From the NCBI GenBank assembly GCA_023391425.1, contig JAEWAX010000143.1, positions 1 through 12,244 of the forward strand: 12,244 nt of DNA. Direction: 5' to 3'. This DNA is from Bacillota bacterium (GTDB taxonomy: Bacteria > Bacillota > Clostridia > Acetivibrionales > DSM-1351). The notes under the pieces are model-generated. The model was given only the letters and a program-made list of their open reading frames with translations, was not told the origin of the DNA and did not search any database. The translations under genes and the position numbers were made by a program. Of the stretch, positions 12,099 to 12,244 are shown one piece after another; the first letter of the stretch is position 1; the number at the start of each line of letters is the position of its first letter.

Positions 12099-12244
12099 CG
12101 CTCGGCGGTGCTGAGTGAAATGGACTTTGAAAAGTAAACAGTGATAAATCATGTAAAGGAACTCGAAAAAATTCCGAAATGTTTAAAAACATTTCAAAAA
12201 ATTGAGTAACTTGCGAACTTTACAACCTAGTTCTTACGAGAACA
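12099..12244 (+). ncRNA. Probable rRNA operon leader (16S gene beyond window)
   Basis: Right after P2, CGCTCGGC (12099-12106) pairs with GCTGAGTG (12110-12117). ACTTTGAAAAGTAAACA (12124-12140) resembles the conserved boxA-like sequence CTTTGAAAACTGAACA found ahead of 16S genes in Firmicutes. A perfect GAAATGTTT/AAACATTTC hairpin (12176-12195) and a GTTCT-4-AGAAC hairpin (12230-12243) follow. No mature 16S start is present, so the rRNA gene itself is inferred. Confidence 0.65.

Noticed and set aside
11923..12192. 89-codon minus-strand frame over the right-end promoter region
   Set aside because: It runs antisense through two consensus promoters and the rRNA-type leader, has no good ribosome binding site and resembles no protein family.
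1..12244. CRISPR array, insertion sequence or prophage
   Set aside because: No regularly spaced repeats, transposase, integrase or phage structural genes were found on either strand.

Overview
The window is AT-rich DNA with strong AGGAGG-type ribosome binding sites, consensus sigma-A-like promoters, tRNA genes with encoded CCA ends and an rRNA-operon type leader. The dapF-dapL pair (diaminopimelate aminotransferase route to meso-DAP), a 4Fe-4S family 4 uracil-DNA glycosylase and the codon use together point to an anaerobic Clostridia chromosome, perhaps of the Ruminiclostridium/Hungateiclostridium kind. The genus is a guess from general resemblance. I see no phage genes, transposase, CRISPR array or plasmid origin.

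Layout. 1-631 (-): 5' part of a UbiE-like SAM methyltransferase, cut by the window edge. It is divergent from a GNAT acetyltransferase (946-1392, +), and a palindromic AT-rich site lies between them. A hairpin at 1438-1498 separates the GNAT gene from a convergent second methyltransferase (1521-2189, -). Next comes a tRNA operon with a consensus promoter, a structured leader, tRNA-Thr(UGU), tRNA-Tyr(GUA) and an intrinsic terminator (2428-2750). It is followed by an AraC/GyrI-like regulator and an amidase-signature hydrolase (2794-5080, +). The amidase Shine-Dalgarno lies inside a long inverted repeat. The amidase overlaps, stop codon against stop codon, a convergent GT39 protein O-mannosyltransferase (5077-7071, -). 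That protein starts at TTG and carries a discoidin-like domain ahead of its catalytic DE motif.

After a 435-bp divergent region come dapF and dapL (7507-9673, +). DapL makes LL-diaminopimelate directly from tetrahydrodipicolinate, and DapF epimerises it to meso-DAP for lysine and peptidoglycan. Two uracil-DNA-glycosylase superfamily genes follow. The first (9795-10373) has all four iron-sulfur cysteines; the second (10541-11134) has lost all four. Between them is a short minus-strand reading frame that resembles a decayed S-layer-homology segment. A third, unrelated SAM methyltransferase (11170-11784) follows the second glycosylase at 35 bp.

The last 460 bp look like the control region of an rRNA operon: a tandem 13-bp repeat, a perfect AT-rich inverted repeat, two tandem TTGACA promoters, a GC-rich hairpin at the expected transcript start and a boxA-like leader. 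The 16S gene itself would lie beyond the window.

Most of this is ordinary chromosomal housekeeping and accessory DNA. The points most worth a second look are the cysteine-less glycosylase paralog next to an intact one, the amidase RBS hairpin, the discoidin-containing mannosyltransferase, the dapF start without a usable RBS, and the competing hairpins of the tRNA leader.
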